In this document: positions 25,028-34,422 of the stretch, piece by piece
Numbering within the stretch: position 1 is the first letter of the stretch
Layout: each line of letters begins with the position of its first letter
DNA from: Maratus speciosus
Lineage: Eukaryota; Arthropoda; Arachnida; Araneae; Salticidae
Reading direction: 5' to 3'
DNA length: 64,000 nucleotides
NCBI GenBank assembly: GCA_963932465.1
Contig: OZ010800.1
Span: forward strand, 95,127,307-95,191,306
Made by a program: the position numbers and the translations under genes
Notes under the pieces: generated by a model
Seen by the model: the letters and a program-made list of their open reading frames with translations, nothing else
What the model was told of the DNA's origin: nothing
Databases searched by the model: none

Positions 25028-26574
25028 CACTGCACAAAACAATTAGGGGAGCACATGGTTTGAGCGAAATTACGCAAATATTTACACCGATAAGTAATGT
25101 AAAATAAAACATCCATAATTTAAAGTACTGTAGAAAACAAATAAAGGAAACTTCACATGTAAATTAAAGTTTATGACATCAAAAACTAGAAAAATGAGAT
25201 AAGTGCAGAAATCGGGATTTTGCAGAAACGACTGCTTCACTACCTCAGTTGTAAAATTCAATTGCTCAGCTTGTGTTTTGAGAAAAGATGGCTTGAAAAT
25301 GTCACAACAACATGATTTACCCCAATCCATGGCTTGGCGCGTTATCGGGACAGTTGAATTTGAGGAAACAGGATCAAGTGTAATGGATGCTGTTGGAGTC
25401 ACAAGAAGTGTCCCTGAAAGGCTATGGAATCGATTTCAAGACAAATGGAATGGTAGTCATCGACAACTGAAAGGTCGAAAATGTGCTAACACAGAAACTG
25501 ATACCGATATATCCTGTTAACAGCTCGTCGAGACGGAACGGGCAATGTTACTCAGCTACAAACACAGTTGTTCTTGGCCACAGGACGAAGGGTGTCCAGC
25601 CAAACAGTTCAAAATAGGATTCATCAAGTCGGTCTCTATGCATGTAAGCTAACGGTCTGTATTCCGTTGACCTCAAGTCACTGTGCGGCCCCAAGAAGGT
25701 GGGGAACTGAACATCGAATTTGGAGGCAACGTTGTTCGTGTCAAATTCTGTTTACAGACGAGTCTCGATTCAGTCTGGATGTGACATCTGATGTGTTTTG
25801 GCATGAAGAGAAAGAAGCACTCAAAATAATCCCACATTCGTTCGTGAAATATCACATTACAGACGAGGCGGGTTGATGCTATTGGCTGGAATCAGTATAG
25901 GTGGACGTACGGGCCTGCATATCATTCGGAATGGCACTTTGACGGTCCGAAGTAATACAGACGAGATACTGAGAACTCCTGTCGTATTTTATGTTGCAGT
26001 AATTAGTTAATTCTTTTTTTTTCCATGCATGATAATGCCAGACTTCATACAGTTCGTCTTGTGTAAAACATGCTTGAAGCTAAAACAATACGGCGTATGG
26101 GATGATAGCATGCTCTCCTGACCTAAATCCGATTGAGCATGTTTGGGACATACTCAGACGATGAATTGCGGCGAGACCGGGGCCTCTTTTTACTGTCCGG
26201 GACTTGGCGATTGCAAATCTGGAGCAGTGGAACAGTATTCCCCAAAGTCTTATCGATAACCTCATCGCATTCGTGAAAAAAAGGTGTGCAGCAGTCTTAG
26301 CTGTTCGAGAAGACCACACGCTATATTAATAATCTTGCATCATTTCTAAACAATACATTTTATCATTTACATGAAACCAAATTGTTACCTTAAACCATCT
26401 TTTCATGTTCTTTTCATCTTTTCAAAGAATAAAAGCTCCCTTGCATTTTTTTGCGTCTTTTTTTTCTATATTGCGCATTGATACACGTGTACTTTCCATT
26501 TTATGCCCATACATGGCTGTCCTGCACTGTTCTCTTCACTTTTTTGCTTGCTCCCCTAATTTTTTTGAGCAGTG
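25028..26574 (+). mobile_element. Tc1-like DNA transposon, second family
   Basis: A 1547-bp element flanked by TA (25026-25027, 26575-26576). The left end CACTGCACAAAACAATTAGG pairs with the right end, which reversed reads CACTGCTCAAAAAAATTAGG, and both continue GGAGCA. The TIR is therefore about 27 bp and well conserved. The transposase inside is on the plus strand. TIR and protein both differ from the element at 22659-24086, so two Tc1 families sit side by side. Confidence 0.92.
25295..26330 (+). pseudogene. Tc1-like transposase pseudogene
   Basis: The N-terminal helix-turn-helix region is in ORF 25203-25520 (VMDAVGVTRSVPERLWNRF resembles the recognition helix of Tc1 paired-like domains). 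The middle is ORF 25568-25876, with GLYACKLTVCIPL and the first catalytic motif LFTDESRFSLD (Asp at 25757). Beyond that the frame is lost, but HDNARLHTVR (second Asp at 26030) and SPDLNPIEHVWDIL (Glu at 26135) are readable. Their spacing is exactly D34E, so all three catalytic residues survive while the reading frame does not. The tail reads AVREDHTLY at about 26326. Stops at about 25518, 25876 and after 26004, plus shifts, make it a pseudogene. The upstream ORF start at 25203 is probably not the original one. Confidence 0.9.
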
Positions 26575-26588
26575 TATATATACAGATA

Positions 26589-27132
26589 CACGAGGGAAAG
26601 TCAGTAAGTAGATCACAAAAGCCAAATTAAAAGGGAAACCAAGATATATACTTAAAAGGCATGTTGATTTCTCTATATAATCGTCATTTACATTTATACA
26701 ATTGTCCCATCTCTTTATGAGATTTTTAATACCTTCTGTAAAAAAGTTTTCGTACTATACTCTCGGCCACCTGTTTACCTCACATTCAACGGCTGTATCA
26801 ATTGGCTGTAGACTAAAACATGTGAACACCCTGTTGCAGTTTCTATTGCTGTGTATTGTTGTTCGTCTGTCAGCTCTCAGCTCTAACATGACATTGCGCC
26901 ATGAACCTTGCGCGATGTTTCTTCTGTCGCATTCACAACAGGAGGACCACTTCGTTCTTCTTTAAAATTTTTGAACGCCCCTACTCATTTTGTACAACTG
27001 TTTTCTCATAAATTCGAAATAGACATCTTACAGTTGGACAGTGCTGCCACCTGCTGTAATATGTGAAAACTATTTACTACTAATTTCCGACCTCTCATAT
27101 CGGTTTATGACCTACTTACCGACATTCCCTTG
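26589..27132 (-). mobile_element. Internally deleted mariner-like element
   Basis: TIRs CACGAGGGAAAGTCAGTAAG (left) and CAAGGGAATGTCGGTAAGTA (right, reversed) are flanked by TA (26587-26588, 27133-27134). GAGGG...TAAGTA termini are typical of mariner elements. At 544 bp it is less than half the usual ~1.3 kb. On the minus strand 26640-26760 reads FFTEGIKNLIKRWDNCINV then NDDYIEK, matching the C-terminal end of mariner transposases. The catalytic core is absent. It lies only 14 bp from the Tc1 element ending at 26574. Confidence 0.85.
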
Positions 27133-27134
27133 TA

Positions 27135-27564
27135 TATAAGAAATCCATGGTTATTTAATTTACAATGCTAAACAATATCTAATACAAAATCAAATTTTTG
27201 TTATTTTAAAGTAAGAAAACTTTATTTTTGTGTTAAATAAACAACCATTGATATATTAATGAAAAAAGTTTATTTTACATGAATTTTTGTTTGTGTTCTA
27301 AACATAATTTTTCTTAATTTATTCGAGAAAGCTAGACTTTATAAAATATATCTCCCAAACAGCAAATAATCTTTGGCCGAAATTCCGCCAAAAGTCCCAA
27401 CTCGGCTACATTTCGCCCTGGCGATCTCATTTTCCAGGGTCGGCAGATATGACTTTTTGTCCGCAAGTACCTTTCGAGAATCGCATCCCGACTACAATTG
27501 AATCGGTTTGAAGCCTTTGCGTATTAGTTTTCGATATTTGTTCACTTGGTAATCTTTTACCAAG
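27135..27564. other. Intergenic DNA before nested insertion
   Basis: No gene was seen. 27380-27500 is locally GC-richer (GGCCGAAATTCCGCC, CAACTCGGCTAC) and may be a repeat fragment, but no partner end was found. Confidence 0.4.
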
Positions 27565-28037
27565 TACAGTCGTGGAAAAAAAAGTAAACACCTCTACTAA
27601 TTCCTCAACAAATTAACGTAGAAGAAAGTTACTGATACCGAACGATTGGAGATAAAGTATTCTTTTAAATGATGCATACAAAATTTCCATAGGGGGCCAT
27701 CTACATAATAAAACAAACCCAAACTTCATTTTTTGAAATGGCAATACCCAATTTTAACAAGATATTTCAAATATTCGGTTCAAACAATGCCTAGACCCCA
27801 AATTGCATTTGAATGATAAGTTCTTGAATTATAAACATTCAAAATTTAGTGCTTCTAATGTTAAATTACATTTTCATATTTTCATTAATATCGCCTGAAA
27901 TTATGCTCCTAATGTGCTAATTTTTTGTGTACTAATAATACTAAAATACCCAAACATAAATACGATGAATTTGCAATTTTTATAATTTTACGATATGAAT
28001 TATGAAATTAATATTCGAAAAAATTATGAATTGCAAC

Positions 28038-28273
28038 TATAGTATATATTTAGTAATTAATTAATAAATAATTAACATAACTCTTAATAACGAGATCGCT
28101 TATAGACATTTATACATTTAATAAGCATTTCACAAACACTGCACAACACTTACAGAACGTAGGCCACATGACTACTCAAAAATAAACAGAAGAGAATTCT
28201 CTGGAAATAAATTGTGGGAAGAAAGCTTTGATGCTGCCATCTAGAGTTAATAAACTGAAATACAAACACGACA
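28038..28273 (-). repeat. 3' LTR of the Ty3/Gypsy element (236 bp)
   Basis: Read on the minus strand it starts TGTCGTGTTTGTATTTCAG and ends ACTAAATATATACTATA. The outer 5 bp (28033-28037, GCAAC) is the target duplication. It is complete relative to the other LTR, which lacks about 150 bp of the interior. Confidence 0.88.
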
Positions 28274-28285
28274 GCTCTCCCCCAC
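28274..28285 (-). other. Polypurine tract
   Basis: On the minus strand AGTGGGGGAGAGC lies directly before the 3' LTR. This is where second-strand synthesis is primed in LTR retrotransposons, and it fixes the inner LTR boundary. Confidence 0.85.
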
Positions 28286-28472
28286 TTAATATGCTTGTCG
28301 GTCAGGAGTTCTTCTGTACCTACTTGATCGTCTCAGTACCTGTGGAGGAGGAGAAGATTTAGAATTTACCAGTTCAGGAGCATCAACTATTGAACTAGTG
28401 GGAACAGAAGGTTTTGGAGAATCAGGATGACAGTCAGTTGGTGTAGGACCTGGAGTACATGGCTCATGGAAA

Positions 28473-29750
28473 TCAACTGGTTGTGTAGGGGCGGTACTGG
28501 GCTGTATTGGTGGGAAAAAAACCTTGTTTCACAATTGCATTTTCACTTTTGAAATTTCCTGTATCACTTCCTTCAGAATTTGTATCATTAATTAAAAAAA
28601 TCTCTGAACCTACATTAGTTATTTGATCAACATGCCTTTTCCAGATATTCGAACCAACTTGAACTCTATAATGTAATTTTCCCTCTCTTGCTCTTATTCG
28701 ACCGATTTTCCACTTGGCTGCAGGAGTATAATTTCTTACAGCTACTTTATGGTTAATTTCAAATTCTTTTATTTTAACTTTGGGTTTTTTTCGCATCTTG
28801 TTTATCATGAACGAAATTTGTAACATTTGGCACTATCAAATCTATTTTTGTTCTTATATGTCGTTTCAGAAATAGAGATGCAGGACTCTCCCCCGTTGTA
28901 ACATGAGGCATCTTCCTATATTGCAAAAGGAAGATATTTAATTTAATTTGTAAAGTACCAGGATCGGAAGCTAAGGCTTTTAATCCCCGTTTAAGAATTT
29001 GCACATATCTCTCTGCCTGTCCATTTGTAGCTGGATGGTATGGAGCACTGAACTTACGTTTTACACCATGATTTCTCAAAAATATCTCAAATTCTTCAGA
29101 TGTAAACTTTTAGCATTATCTGATACTAAAGAAATTGGAAAACCGTATCATGCAAAAAGTGAAGAGAGACAAATAATGGTATTTTTTGAACTTTTACTAG
29201 GAACAATAAAAACTTCTGGCCATTTGATATGAGCATCTACCAATAAAAGAAGCATTTTTCCCATAACATTACCAAAATAATCAATATGAATTCTCTGCCA
29301 TGGAGCTGTACGCCATTCCCAATGATGTGTATCAACTTTGGGATTATTTTTCAAATTTACACAAGTAGTGCAATTTCGTGCAAGACCCTCAATATCTTGG
29401 TCTATACCTGGACACCATACAAAACTACGGGAAAAAGACTTCATTTTAACTATACCAAAATGACCAAAATGTAATTCTTTTAAGATTTGGTTTCTATGAA
29501 TTTCAGGAATAACTACCCTACATCCTTTTAAAATACAACTATGTTGAAGAGTGAATTCTTCTTGTTTACCACCAAAAAGTAAATTTTTAGAAATTTCAGA
29601 ACCAGAAATGAGGTGATGAATTTGACGTAAAAGGGGATCAGATTTTGTAGCTGAAGCAATAGATTTCGAAGTTAATGGTAAGATAGAGTGTTGATTAATT
29701 TGAAGAATTTCAGATTCATCAATTGCATCATTCGAATTTAATTGTTGAGG
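28473..29750 (-). pseudogene. Integrase domain of Ty3/Gypsy pol, broken
   Basis: It inserts element cDNA into the host genome. The N-terminal HHCC zinc motif is visible (LHFGHFGIVKMK, then NCTTCV). The catalytic core has its first Asp in RIHIDYFG (codon about 29280), second Asp in VSDNAKS (29118) and Glu in NGQAERYVQ (29013). The last two fit D35E only if one lost base is allowed, which marks a frameshift between about 29148 and 29079. Another shift near 28800 separates the core from the C-terminal part, where AVRNYTPAAKWKIGRI and HYRVQVGSNIWKRHVDQI match the usual DNA-binding tail of this family. All three catalytic residues remain, but the frame does not. Confidence 0.88.
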
Positions 29751-31320
29751 TAAATATTCACTACGTAAACGAAGTCGTGAAAGAGCATCAACATTTCCGT
29801 GATCAGTATTTTTTTTTCTTTTTATAACGGATATCATAATGAAACGTTTGTAAATAAATTGTGTATCGTTGCATTCTAGCAGCTGATAAAACAGGAATAC
29901 TTTTAGAAGGAGAAAAATAGACACTGAAGCTTTACTGTCAGTAAATAAGGTAAACCTGTTGCCATACAAATATTGAAAAAATTTCTTCACACCAAATATA
30001 ATTGCTAATGCTTCTTTATCAGCTTCACTATACCGTTTTTCTGAAGTAGTCAAAGTTCTGGACACAAATCCAGTAGGCTTTTCAGTGTTATCTGGCATCA
30101 TATGCGAAAGAACTGCAGAGATACCATAATGAGAAGCATCAGTAGCTAAAAATAAAGGTAATTTAGGATTAAAGTGAGTAAGAACTCTGTCAGAAGCAAT
30201 TTCTTTTTTTATACTTTTAAATGTTTGTTTGCACTTAGAAGACCAATGTAATTTAACATTCTTCTTAAGCAAATTATTCAAAGGATTTGCAATAGTAGAT
30301 AAGTTTGGTACAAACTTAGCATAATATGTAACTAAGCCTAGAAATGCTTTAACCTGAGATACATTTACTGGTCTTGGAGCATTTAAAATTTCTTCAATTT
30401 TATCTTGTGTTTTATGAATACCATATTTATCAACTTTATAACCACAGTAAGTAATCTCATCTGCCATAAAGAATGATTTTTCTTTATCTATCCTAATGTT
30501 ATAATATCTTGATCTTTCTAATACTTACTTTAATCTTTTAAAATGAATTTCATCTGTTTCACCTGTAACGCCAATAACATCTATAAAAATTGTAACTCCC
30601 TCAATTCCTCTTAAAATGTGCTCAATTTTTCTTTGTCATATAGCAGGAGAACTAGCAAGACCTATGGGTAACTTAAGGAATTGGAATAATCTTTTGAAGT
30701 ATTAATAGTCTATAATTTTTGTGATTGTTCATCGACAGGTAACTGAAGATAAGATTGATTTAAATCAATTTTTGTAAAATGTACACCACCACCTAATGTA
30801 GCTAACATATCTTCAATTTTAGGTAAAGGATATTTTTCAACTTTCAGAAATTTATTTAATGATACATTAAAATCACCACATAAACGATTTTTCCCATTAG
30901 GCTTAACCACTGGAACTATAGGAATTGCCCACTTGCTGTTTGTAACTGGTTTAATAATACCCGCGTCTTGTAATCTTTTTAATTCGTCATTGACTGCTGC
31001 ACGTAGTGCATAAGTGACAGTCCTAGCTTTGCAAAATATGGGTGTAGCATCTTTTTCAAGATAAAGTTCTGACTGTAAATCTTTTATCTCCCCAGCCTTA
31101 TCAGTAAATAAATCAGAAAATTCCTGTAGCAAATTTTGTAATTTATCAGAATAATTTACAACTTCATTCACATATACTGATTTTAAATTATGTGGAAAAA
31201 TATCAAATTCAGATATCCAATCTCTACCAAATAATAATGGAAAATTATCTTCTTTTATCAAATACAACTTTACCTTTCCAGTTTTATTTTCATAAGTAAC
31301 TTTTACTTCAACATAACCTA
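29750..31320 (-). pseudogene. RT and RNase H domains of Ty3/Gypsy pol, broken
   Basis: The polymerase part (30710-31267) carries GIIKPVTNSKWAIPIVPVVK, RLCGDFNVSLNK and motif A as FTKIDLNQSYLQLP with its Asp intact. A stop follows QSQKL at 30710 and at least two frameshifts lie in 30480-30710. Motif C, normally Y/F-x-D-D, reads FIDV (30576-30584): the second catalytic Asp has become Val. The connection and RNase H part (30467 downward) has FLATDASHYG, EADKEALAI and FTDSKAS, giving an Asp-Glu-Asp set. About 29840-29930 is read out of frame, yet both sides (SVSIF and KNTDHGNVDALSRL) are in frame, so two compensating indels flank it. Confidence 0.9.
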
Positions 31321-31324
31321 CAGG

Positions 31325-32335
31325 TTAGAAAATTTCACCAGTTGCAGTTTTTAACTGAACATCTGGAGGAAAAGTTTTATGATCAGGAAAAATTCTGCGA
31401 AATCTTTTTAAAGGAACAGCAGAAATTCTAGATCCAGTGTCTAATTCCATATCAGCTCTAGCCTTGTTTTCAATGAAAACAGACAACTTAATTGGATTTG
31501 AGCCTTTATCATACCAAACATATAAAACATTTACTGTATTTAAAGAATTAACCTGTTTTTGAGAATTTGTACTTCTGCATACCTTGCTTAAATGGCCTTT
31601 TTTTCTAGAAAGATTGCAAGTAATATTTATAAATCTGCAAACATTTGCTAAATGCGAGGCATTTCCACATCTATAACACTTTAACTTATTTTTATTCATG
31701 TCAGAATGTGTATTATTTACCTGATTGTTGACATTCTGTCTTTGAGAACAATTTTGTAATTTCTTGTTTTGTATATTTTTCGTACTGGAAATTTTATTTA
31801 CATTGAAATTTTTATGCTTAATTTCAGCAATTTCAATACTGACATTACATAAAGCTAACACTTTCTCAACACCTTTTTCGAAATTTAAATCATCAACCTG
31901 CGTAATCAATTTATTCTGAATATTTTCGTTTTTCAGACCGCGCAAAAACTGTTCCAGCAAATTTTCTCTTAGAGTATCACCAGTAAATGCACAAAAGGTC
32001 ATACCCATTTTTAATCTAGCAGCAAAATCTTGAATTGATTCATTTTCATTTTGAAAACATTTTCTAAATTTAATTCTCTCAATGAATTTATTGGGGTCGG
32101 GGCTTAATTGTTTAAGCAGAATGTTAACAATTTAATTATATTTTAAAGTTTCACAATTCTTAGGTACACATAAATCACACAATAAACCATATAAATTCGG
32201 TCCTAGCAATGATAAAATAGCAGGAACTTTCTTCTGTTGTGTTATATCATGCAAAACGAAATTTTGTTCCAGTCGTTTCACGTAGGTTGTGAAACTTTCC
32301 ACTTTTTCATCAAATTCTTTAAAGTGGGTGAACAT
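31325..32335 (-). pseudogene. Gag plus protease region of Ty3/Gypsy element, broken
   Basis: The start MFTHFKEFDEKVESFTTYVK (32335) matches the usual gag N-terminus of this clade, which builds the particle. A stop at about 32130 interrupts it. The frame resumes to 31325 with FLRGLKNENIQNKL and a Lys/Asn-rich linker. The first zinc knuckle is intact (CYRCGNASHLANVC, CX2CX4HX4C). The second has Ser where its second Cys should be (CNLSRKKGHLSKVC). The protease DTG triad follows in MELDTGSRISAVP. A stop after TGEIF (31325) separates it from pol. Confidence 0.9.
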
Positions 32336-32568
32336 TTTACTTTATTGGAAGCAGAAAAGAGGAAAAAATGAATGAAGTATCACTTACCACCGCCTTAATG
32401 ACGATGACTTAATAATATTACATTAAAGTATTAATATAGCATTGCAGTATTCCACCGAACCGCAGAATATTGAAAACCAGAAGTATAGCCATATTCGTCG
32501 GCACAATTCTCATTTTCGGTAAACTTTTTCCGGTTAAATTACCACCTTTAATTTCCAACGTCATCATT

Positions 32569-32653
32569 TATAGTATATATTTAGTAATGGATTGTGGAAA
32601 GAAAGCTTTGATGCTGCCATCTAGAGTTAATAAACTGAAATACAAACATGACA
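32569..32653 (-). repeat. 5' LTR of the Ty3/Gypsy element, internally deleted (85 bp)
   Basis: It shares TATAGTATATATTTAGTAAT at its inner end and the ~65 bp around GAAAGCTTTGATGCTGCCAT at its outer end with the 236-bp LTR, but lacks about 150 bp between them. It is followed by the GCAAC duplication (32654-32658). Losing the central LTR part probably removed promoter sequence. Confidence 0.85.
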
Positions 32654-33252
32654 GCAACCTACAATTTTTTTAATGGATTTAGATTTAGTAAGTTCAGCTT
32701 TATAGAAATCCAAAATTTCACATTTTTCTTACAAGTAGTTTTCGAATTATGCTTAAAAAACGGCAAACGGTTTAAGGGGCCATCTATGATAGAAGTGACT
32801 AGATATTTTGAAATTTCTTATTGTATCCTGTTATCTAGCAGTCTTCAATGACTGCTTGAGTGGTGCTTAAGATGCCTTGATCAAGAAGGGGAAGATTGAT
32901 GACCTCTCTCGGTCAACAATCGTGTACCAAACTTCAATTTGGATACAGCCCCTAAAATACGCTCGTTATAAAATAATTAATTTCTCAGAAACTTATCGTA
33001 CGAATTGCATAAACATTTGTTTTTAGGCTAATTGAAGGGTGTAGAGTTCATTTATGCTGTCAGAATTGTGTACTGCTATTGAAAAAACAAAGTTATGATT
33101 CGTTTTAATATGTAGATGGTCTCCTAAGCAAATTTTATATACATCATTTAAAAAGTATACTTTATTACCAGTCTTGTGGTACCAGTAACTTTCTTCTACG
33201 ATAAATTTTTGCAGAGGTAGTAATGGGTGTTTACTTTTTTTTCCACGGTTGT

Positions 33253-33595
33253 ACAACATTGTATATAATAAAAAGATTTACACATACATTGCATAATCAA
33301 TCCAGTTAAAAAACATATAACACTCTTGTAAAGTCACCTTCAGCTATTCCTGTCGATAGACGAATATGAACTGCTTTTTTGTACAACCTTTAATGTTGTC
33401 TACAGAATTTTATACACACCGTATATTAACGTAAAGCTTAATTCAGTTTAAAAACGTATAACACAACTAAACAAGTACTTCTATTAATTAATATCCATAG
33501 ACGGCAATATATACAGCACTTTGTGTAGGATTGTGTGTTAATTGTTATTTACAAACATCTTTTAGTTTGATATAATTTTCAGCTGTGCGAAAAAT
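33253..33595. repeat. Diverged local duplication in AT-rich DNA
   Basis: GTACAACATTGTATAT...AACATATAACACTC near 33251-33335 recurs loosely as GTACAACCTTTAATGTTG...AACGTATAACACAAC near 33378-33475. No gene was seen. Confidence 0.4.
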
Positions 33596-33668
33596 GCCCG
33601 GACCAGGATTCGAACCAGGAATCTCCTGTCTGAAACTGCCAATGTTCTGCCAATTATGCTATATTGGA
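33596..33668 (-). pseudogene. tRNA-like relic (possible SINE head)
   Basis: On the minus strand a good A box (TAGCATAATTGGC, 33649-33661) is followed 32 nt later by a perfect B box (GGTTCGAATCC, 33606-33616), the internal RNA polymerase III promoter arrangement. The 3' side ends TCCGGGCA like a tRNA acceptor, but the 5' side (TCCAATA) cannot pair with it, the T stem has a mismatch and no convincing anticodon loop forms. It is therefore not a working tRNA. A tRNA-derived SINE head or old tRNA pseudogene is the likely origin. Confidence 0.55.
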
Positions 33669-33724
33669 TGAATCTGGAGGATCTACATGATCCAAGCAAA
33701 CCTGACTGATAATGGAATATGGTC

Positions 33725-33914
33725 CAGTGTTGAAAGATTGGGGACTTTTTTAATTCAGATTATTTGACTGTCACCACTTTTTAAAAATAGTATAATTCAC
33801 CTTATTTTTCAGAATTTAAATTTATTTTTAAATGGGCCGAATATTTCTATTTAAAAAAAAAGATTTGACAATCAACAATCTGGGGACAAAAACGTCCCAA
33901 ATCTGGCAACACTG
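33725..33914. mobile_element. 190-bp TIR MITE, CAGTGTTG termini
   Basis: The left end CAGTGTTGAAAGATTGGGGA and the right end reversed, CAGTGTTGCCAGATTTGGGA, form a ~27-bp imperfect TIR. The terminus is hAT-like, but the flanking 8-mers (ATATGGTC, ATATCCAA) agree only partly. It is non-coding. Confidence 0.6.
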
Positions 33915-34009
33915 ATATCCAAATCAATTGAACATAATAAATCGCAGATAAAAGAACTCCTTTAAACGCTGAATATGTAATTACATTAGTTTAATTTTAA
34001 CACAATTTT

Positions 34010-34185
34010 TCTAATTAAAAACGCATAAAACACAAATATCTGTACAAAAATTACTTTCATGTGCATACATATAATATAAAAATATGTAAATTACGAATTA
34101 CAAATATCTTAAAATACATTAGAAAAACCCTAGATATTAGAATTTAAGATGTTTTTAATTCGTATTTTAAATATTTTATGTATAC
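34010..34185. repeat. Palindromic repeat unit related to the 40.2-kb array
   Basis: A single unit holds TTACGAATTACAAATATCTT, AACATTAG-like GAAAAACCCTAGATATTAG and the reverse-complement arm AATTCGTATTTTAAATATTT. The same palindromic unit is repeated three times at 40245-40615. Confidence 0.75.
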
Positions 34186-34187
34186 TA

Positions 34188-34202
34188 GGGGGCTCTGCCC
34201 CC
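34188..34202. other. GC-rich hairpin in AT-rich DNA
   Basis: GGGGG-CTCTG-CCCCC forms a perfect 5-bp G/C stem and is followed by GCAAGCTACGCTCGCC. It abuts the end of the palindromic unit and may be the terminal hairpin of an interspersed repeat (inference). Confidence 0.5.
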
Positions 34203-34422
34203 TGCAAGCTACGCTCGCCAACCCCCGTTCAGACACCGCAGAATCTAAAAACATTCTAATCTGATGGGTTTTAAAAATATTAGAGAAGATTGAATTATAC
34301 AGAAAAAAGCTGTGCAGATCTCCCTGTAAACGGGTTTCCATTCAGCTCCATTTGATTGCAAAAATTTAAGGGCGAATCTGTTGCTGTTAAGACATCCAAT
34401 GGTTGTTTTCGTTTTTGATTAA

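Larger units (their letters stand above)
28038..32653 (-). mobile_element. Ty3/Gypsy LTR retrotransposon, degenerate
   Basis: The element lies on the minus strand with LTRs at both ends, target duplication GCAAC (28033-28037 and 32654-32658) and a polypurine tract next to the 3' LTR. Domain order is gag, zinc knuckles, protease, RT, RNase H, integrase: the Ty3/Gypsy order, with integrase last. The proteins resemble the gypsy polyproteins often annotated as K02A2.6-like in arthropods. Stops and frameshifts in every domain make it inactive. It sits inside the TIR element 27567-33251 and is therefore younger than it. Confidence 0.93.
27567..33251. mobile_element. Tc1-type long-TIR element interrupted by a retrotransposon
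   Basis: The left end CAGTCGTGGAAAAAAAAGTA and the right end (reversed) CAACCGTGGAAAAAAAAGTA start TIRs of about 190 bp (27567-27760 and 33060-33251). TA lies outside both (27565-27566, 33252-33253). Removing the inserted retrotransposon leaves about 1.06 kb without a recognisable transposase, so this is a non-autonomous element. The reunited interior (GAATTGCAAC | CTACAATTTT) matches the uninterrupted copy at 41418-42033, which proves the insertion point. Confidence 0.88.

Noticed and set aside
26702..26965. 87-codon plus-strand ORF
   Set aside because: Lies opposite the mariner C-terminal relic and has no domain.
33596..33668. Functional tRNA gene
   Set aside because: The acceptor stem does not pair, the T stem has a mismatch and the anticodon loop is unconvincing, although the A and B boxes are good.
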